DNA of 64,000 nucleotides from Pyrenophora tritici-repentis (Eukaryota; Ascomycota; Dothideomycetes; Pleosporales; Pleosporaceae), in NCBI RefSeq assembly GCF_003171515.1, contig NC_089390.1, positions 1-64,000 of the forward strand. Direction: 5' to 3'. A program made the position numbers and the translations under genes. The notes under the pieces are model-generated. The model worked only from the letters and a program-made list of their open reading frames with translations, was not told where the DNA came from and searched no databases. Positions 58,690-64,000 of this stretch are shown here, piece by piece. Position 1 is the stretch's first letter, and each line of letters begins with the position of its first letter.

Positions 58690-60255
58690 CCCTCCAAGCA
58701 TCCATAGCCTCACTCCGCCAGTCATCCGCCTGCGTCGCAAACCCATCCACTTTAAAACACGCATTCATCGGCCCATCGCAAAAATACACCGGCCAAGCCT
58801 TCACACCAGATACTGCAGGTGCGTACATCAGTAAAGTGGAACGGACGTCTGAAATGTGATAAAAAAACCGGAGCTCAACTTACACCCATGCTCATTCGGC
58901 GACCCATGGAGTACAAAAATAATCCACATCCTACTCATCAAGTCGACCACGTTATCACACGCTTCCTGCCTAGATCGGCGAAGACGCTGCTGGTGGTGGT
59001 AGTGTTATTGTCGACAACGTCGGGCGCCGTAGAGATTCCAGAGCTTTGTGTACGAGACAGACGCGGGATAGCCGGGACCCGTTAGTTACTTGAGCGGCAA
59101 AGTCTTACACCGTGTTAATGGGTGTCTTGATGGCATCAAGGGAATTTCTAGAATATTAGTGCCTTCGTTGCGGTTCGTGCCTAGGATAACTAACAGGCAC
59201 GTGGGTGAAACGGCCTTGTAAAAGTAACGTCGATAGTAGGTCTGGCAGGAAATCGTCGTGCATGGTGAATGATATGGGTTGCATTGGATACGCCTTTGCT
59301 AGTACATTCGTGGGGACTTGTTGTAAACACTACACCACGTCGTCTGCGGCGCCACAGGCCGTGGCATTCACCACCTGCTGGAACGCCGCCTCTCTGCCCT
59401 CTGCATTCAAAACCGTCCGCCCCATGCCCATCGTCCCACTCTGCATAATTGCGCCATGGAAAAGCCGGCCCTTTCCCCCCACCCCTCTTCGTTGCCGTCT
59501 CCTCCAAATGCCATAATCTGCGCCGCCACACCACCCCCACCCGCAGACTCGCCGAAGAGTGTCACACGCCCTGCATCCTCATCAAACGCAGTAATATTCT
59601 CTTGTAGGTATCCACAGCAGCGCCATCCACTAGTCACGAAGCCCATTATTCGTCAGTCCCGCCCGTTCGACCGCGGCGCCGGCGAGGAAACCAAAGGGGA
59701 ACCCAAGCGGTAGTTTATACGCAACGAAGACGACGGCGGGTGTGTCCATGTGTACGGATTTTGAGACAAGGAAACTGCTGTTATACCGCGCGTCGCTGCT
59801 GCCACTTCCTGTTAACCCAGCCGGCGCCGTCGTGGAGATGGAGTAGGACTGGTGGTCTCTGTTGCTGTTGCTGTTGCGTTTGGTTTGGTTTGCGCGCAAA
59901 GTCGGCCGAATAACGTTCAAATATAAACAATTACTCACTAGCACTCGCTCCGCTGCTCTCATTGCCCGGCTGCGAGAAGCCCGATACCTGCGTTTCGTGT
60001 CTCCCCGCACACGACGGCCTGTAGCTGCTGGCCTGCCGTGTGCCTTTCCTGGTTGCGGGCGCTGGCGGTGTGGCGTAGGGGCATTTCTCGGAAGATGTCT
60101 TGGGCGTGGACATCGTTGTGGAAGCCTGGTACGTCGCCATTTTTTATAGCGACCATAGGCGTGTATAGGAATGTTGAGGCCGTCGCCGTTGTTAATCCCA
60201 TATTTGATGCAAAGAGCTCCGAGATTGCAAGCGTGAAGTTTAGGAAGAAATTCAT
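58690..60255 (-). pseudogene. Type-B carboxylesterase/lipase pseudogene
   Basis: Pieces in several minus-strand frames line up in family order. A signal-peptide-like start (MNFFLNFTLAISELFASNMG) is followed by VKNGDV-GFHNDVHAQDIFR, then PYATPPAPATR after an extra C near 60075, NCLYLNVIRPTL, and FVAYKLPLGFPFGFLAG. Next is the nucleophile elbow VTLFGESAGGGG (Ser in GESAG), then a tail ending DWRSEAMDAWRDGMGVMR near 58690. At least four frame breaks occur, and the fragment is shorter than the usual 500-550 residues. It would have been a secreted esterase; not functional now. Confidence 0.75.
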
Positions 60256-60514
60256 GATGTTGTATTATTATTATTATTATATTTCCATTAGAGTCCTGTA
60301 TCAGTCGGTGACTATGTAGGACTTTGGCTAAGCCGTTCTATGTATGATGGTCGTTGTGGAGTTTCTATGGGTCTTGTACAATTTGGGTGGTGTTTTGCGT
60401 ACTCCAATTTCAGAGCTAGTCTTCCATTGGCGCGGGTGCTAAAGAGCAGTGTGGTGAATAGAAAGAGATGTAGCAGCGGGCTCTTTTAGATAAGGAAATA
60501 TTGTTTTTGTAGTT

Positions 60515-61762
60515 TTATACAGTGTCTGTCTGTTCGGTGGTTTGCCCAAGGTGCCATTTTCTCGTGCCAATCCTAGTACTTGCAATAAAGGCTAGAGTAG
60601 CTTTGATGCCTGTCTTTGTTTGGAGGAGGAGTGGAGGGTGATGGGTCTGTGTGGTATTGCTTCTTTGAGTGTATTTCGATGTGTTTTGTACTGTTTGCAA
60701 TCTAGAAGTAGATGCTGTGGTGTTTGTGGTTTGTAGCATATACATAGATTGCAGTCTCTCTTGTTGAATCTCTTAAGGTAGGAGTTGAAGTATCCATGTC
60801 CTAGCTTGAGTGAGTAGAACGCGCTCGAGATTTCTCTTGGTGTTCCCTTCGGGACTTTGATTGTTGTATGTGTGTTGAGCTTGAAGATCCTTGAGTAGGA
60901 GCTTCTGTTTTTGGTGGGCCTGTCGGTATACCTCTTGTACTCCATCAGTTGTTCTGTTTTTTGTATTTTGTTGATTTCTGTGCCTAAGTAGGCTAGGCTC
61001 GCTGTGGTCGATGTTGTTGGTCTCTCTTTAGCTGCTTCCTTTGCTAGCGTGTCGGCTTTTTCGTTGCCCTTGACGTCGTTATGTCCTGGGCCCACTGCAG
61101 GTGGATCGATGCTTTCTTTGTCGTTATTCTCTTTGCAGCTCTGATGCATCTTAGTAGCCACTGTTGTCCCGGGTTGTCCGATAGGTTGTTAAGCCTATGG
61201 ATTGCTGCTTGGTTGTCTGCGTATACGTAGATCTCTTGGCCTTCTTGTGCCACTGTAGCCGCGTGTTCAAATGCCTGTGCTATCCCCTCTAGTTCACCGT
61301 TGTAGACTAGTTGGGAGCATCCAATGTTTGTCTTTTGAGAAAAGGTTTCTTCGTGGGTGGAGCTGTACGCTACTACACCTACGCCGATCCCTATTCCCTT
61401 GTCGTGTTGTGAGGCATCTGAGTAGATTGCGGTGAAGTTATCTCCGCTCCTTGATAGGATATAATCCGTGTGTGCAATTGCCTCTTCCTCTTTGCTCTTT
61501 TTTGATACAGTAACCTTGTAGTTAAGACTTTCCCATGGTCTGAACCTATATGGGATTATCTTTTCTACGCTATTGTTGTCTCTCTCTGGGATTGACTTAA
61601 CAATAGTGTATAGTTGTCTATGCTGGTTTGGCTTTTTGTAGCTAGCTTTGTCTGTATTTGTGATCCTTGTAATTGCTTTCTGGATTGGGTGGTTGCTGGA
61701 TAGCTCATGATGTTGTAGATTGAGCGTGTTGGTCTGTGTGACATAGACTTTATCTTTTATCT
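60515..61762 (-). mobile_element. 5'-truncated LINE fragment: RNase H and C-terminal region
   Basis: Minus-strand sequence begins inside ORF2 with IPYRFRPWESLNYKVTVS. RNase H has FTAIYSDASQHDKGIGIGVG, VYNGELEGIAQA, VYADNQAAIHRL and GPGHNDVKGNEKADTLAKEA (D, E, D, D). A C-terminal knuckle, CNLCICYKPQTPQHLLLDC, and RIGTRKWHLG follow. Frame breaks lie near 61090 and 60595. This is a Tad1-like family different from the LINE at 38.9-44.9 kb. No target duplication was identified. Confidence 0.85.
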
Positions 61763-61931
61763 AACAAAGTAAGCCTTGTAGTTGGAAGAGAAATAAAAAG
61801 TGAATAGGAAACGAGGAATTACATATACACTTATATACTATTGATCACGTAACGTTACCCGGCCTTGCCATTGTCTTGTTTTACTTTGGGGGGAGGGCGT
61901 CACACACCACTCCCACTACCGTATTTGCACA

Positions 61932-63860
61932 TTAATCGTGTTCATATTTCCCATCTCTCTCTCTTTCTCTCTCAGTTGAAAAAGACCACATCCTCAAACC
62001 ACCTCTCAATCTCTCCCCCCCCTTATCTGCAAACTTCATCCTCGCACTCGGAACAACCATCCACCGCTCCCCCATCCCCACTTTATCAAGCCCACAACTC
62101 CGCCCCATCCACCCGCCATCCTTCAACTCCCTCGCCACACTCCACGCCCCAGCCACACAATCATTAACACCAACACCATTAAACTGACTCCCCACAAACC
62201 GTACTCTCCCCCCCAAACTCGCCACTCATCCTTTCCGCAAACCCCGCCAGACGATCCTGATAACCCAGCGTATACTGCGGTATACAATCCTTTGCGAGAT
62301 TAACATAATGCGCAGTTGGTTCATCCGTGATGTTGAGGTGGCGGGCTAGCAGGCTCTTTGCCATGTCGAGACCTTCTTCTTCGGTCGGGTAGGATTCCCA
62401 GCCGTCCCACCAGTGGCCGCCCATCATGACGGTGAGTTTGGTGCCCGAGACGGTGTCTTGGCCTTTGATGGCGGACGAGTCGAAGATTACACCCAAGCCG
62501 CGCTCGGGGTTTTGCTCAAACGGCACGGATTGCGGGATTAGGTAGCCGAAGCCTTCGACGGGGAGGAGGTGGGGGTTGGGGTAATAGAGATTGATGGTCA
62601 TGACTGTGACGTAGGGGGTGAGGTCTTTTTCGCGGAGAGTGGAGATGGCGAGGTCGAAAGACTCTGTTGAGGTGGAGCCTTCTTGCTGTGACGATTTGTT
62701 AGTAATATTAACGGTGGAGTATTTTTAGACAACTTACCCCAGACACAATTTCAACGCCTAATTTGCCGTCTTGAGAAAGCGGTTTAAAGCTCTGAATCGG
62801 CGCCATAGTTTTAACCTTCACATTCCCCAGATCCTCCACCGCATCCCCCAGCGCCCGGACCAGCTGCTGCAACCCATTCCGCAATGAAAACTGCGTACTC
62901 TCTGTCAGATTCGACCAAAATCCCTCGTCGACCTCGAGCTCTTTCTTCATATTCGCCATAAGATTTCTATCCCACTCATGCACGAACGAGTTCCCCCGGG
63001 GCTCAACGGCGTCATTCTGCACTTTGATAAACCCGCCAATAACGCTGCCAAATGTATTTTCCAGGTTCCACGGATTCGCCGCCAACGTCCTTGCGCTGAG
63101 CTGCCAGATGTCGCCTGCGTAGATGCCGTGGAAGCCTGCAGAGATGAGGTTGTCTGCTAACCGCTTGTCCATTCTGCGGGCGATGAAGGAGCCAACTGTT
63201 TCATCGACAAGGCCCGCTGGTCGCGTCTTTTCCCATGGCTCTTTGATGACGCCCAGGAAACCGGCCAGCAGCCCCGATCGCCAGAGAGAAATCAAGTTTG
63301 GAATTTCAATTGGCATTTTGGACGGGAGCCGGTTGAGCTTGTCGGGGTAGTATATGAAGCGGTTCGTGGCGCCGGGATCAGTGCGCTTGGTATATGTGAC
63401 ATCGTTTATGAGACCAAGTTCTTGTATCTGCACACATTACATTAGTAAGACTTCGATCAGACGATAGCACGCAACCCACCAAGGCCGCCGTAGCAGGAGC
63501 AGGCCTCAATGCCCTAGGTCCCTGCTCAAACAATACACTCCCCTCCTTCCCTTCAGCATCCTTGACATCAACACGTCTCGTCCTAATCCACCCCCCAGGG
63601 TCATTGCCCGCCTCAAACAACGTAATCTCGCTGTTGGGAAATTGTTTGCCGACATAATACGCGCTACTAAGACCAGCAATACCTCCACCAAGGACGGCTA
63701 TCCGCTCAGGGTCTGTGGAATGGTAGCGACATTGCGAGACGAGGCGGGGGCCATGTCTGAATGCGAGTAGCGGGCGGCATGTGAACAGCGATTGAGAGGC
63801 AAGCACGGGGCGTGCGGCAACGGTCTTCAACGTCTTCTGTGAGGCATTCTGGAACCGCAT
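61932..63860 (-). CDS. HEM14: Protoporphyrinogen oxidase (heme biosynthesis), three exons, frameshift in exon 3
   Basis: Exons 63860-63480, 63427-62738 and 62685-61932; introns of 52 bp each (GTGGGT with TACTAAT branch site; GTAAGT...CACAG). The product starts MRFQNASQKTLKTVAARP (likely mitochondrial presequence), then the FAD-binding IAVLGGGIAGLSSAYYV (GxGxxG) and GGWIRTRR. Conserved LFEQGPRALRP, GSFIARRMDKRLADNLISAGFHGIYAGD and QYTLGYQDRL follow. It ends VRFVGSQFNGVGVNDCVAGAWSVA. It oxidises protoporphyrinogen IX to protoporphyrin IX in the inner mitochondrial membrane. Near 62206-62212 a run of seven G puts the end in another frame (six would restore it): sequencing error or a real lesion. 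Confidence 0.9.
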
Positions 63861-64000
63861 TGCCGTTCAATTGGTCGCGAGATGAGGACGTTTGGGCGAC
63901 AACCAGAAGCTTACATGACATTCACAAGAGAGCAATTGCGCATGTCGACGTTCGGCCAAAATGTCCGAGCTTGGGCCACCCGCTGCTGCCGTCATCGATT
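63861..64000. other. HEM14 upstream region
   Basis: Short stretch 5' of HEM14 to the window edge. No TATA-like box or second gene can be seen. Confidence 0.4.

Overview
The window looks like repeat-dominated chromosome from a filamentous ascomycete (Pezizomycotina). The reasons are short GT-AG introns of 50-80 bp, Tad1-type LINEs, Fot1/pogo and hAT transposons, a fungal DUF3505/RecQ-type helicase gene, an ascomycete-like protoporphyrinogen oxidase gene and scattered C-to-T style stop codons that resemble RIP. A subtelomeric or heterochromatic position is likely (inferred from the telomere-linked-helicase-type gene and transposon density), but no terminal telomere array is present. No RNA genes, CRISPR arrays or prokaryotic features were seen.

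Layout. 1-6.4 kb: the 5' two-thirds of a frameshifted Ty3/gypsy element (gypsy-1, minus strand; integrase runs off the left edge). 6.4-14.7 kb: an 8.3-kb strand-asymmetric, almost G-free pyrimidine tract that contains minisatellites, internal duplications and at least two degenerate copies of the 3' coding part of the adjacent helicase gene. 14.7-25.0 kb: a telomere-linked-helicase-like RecQ gene (minus strand), split by a 5.4-kb Ty1/copia element (5-bp duplication TATTG) and by a 162-bp hAT-type MITE (8-bp duplication). Removing both restores the reading frame at each site. 26.0-30.0 kb: two tandem paralogous three-exon genes with an identical six-cysteine pattern. 30.1-36.7 kb: a second gypsy element (minus strand) broken only by two short MITEs, with a canonical -1 slippery heptamer between its protease and pol frames. 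36.7-45.0 kb: the end of a Fot1/pogo-like transposase gene, hit by LINE sequence: two tandem 5'-truncated copies and one near-full-length Tad1-like LINE, all separated by the same target sequence. 45.0-48.5 kb: a decayed hAT (hAT-1) containing a solo LTR and abutting a copia 3' fragment. 49.1-51.5 kb: an intact divergent gene pair (UPF0261 protein plus TIM-barrel protein), the two halves that are fused in the plant Tm-1 protein. 51.6-52.1 kb: two solo copia LTRs. 52.4-57.5 kb: hAT-3 (minus), truncated at hAT-2 (plus), whose transposase is intact. 57.5-60.3 kb: a coiled-coil pseudogene and a carboxylesterase pseudogene. 60.5-61.8 kb: a LINE 3' fragment. 61.9-63.9 kb: HEM14 (heme biosynthesis).

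How the parts relate. Many insertions can be ordered from exact target-site duplications: the copia and a MITE landed in the helicase; two MITEs in gypsy-2; LINEs in the Fot1-like gene; a solo LTR in hAT-1. MITE termini match the surviving end of hAT-1 (CTCCGCAACAA family), which suggests that family supplied transposase. Several frameshifts fall in G or C homopolymers, including one in HEM14, so part of the apparent decay may be sequencing error.
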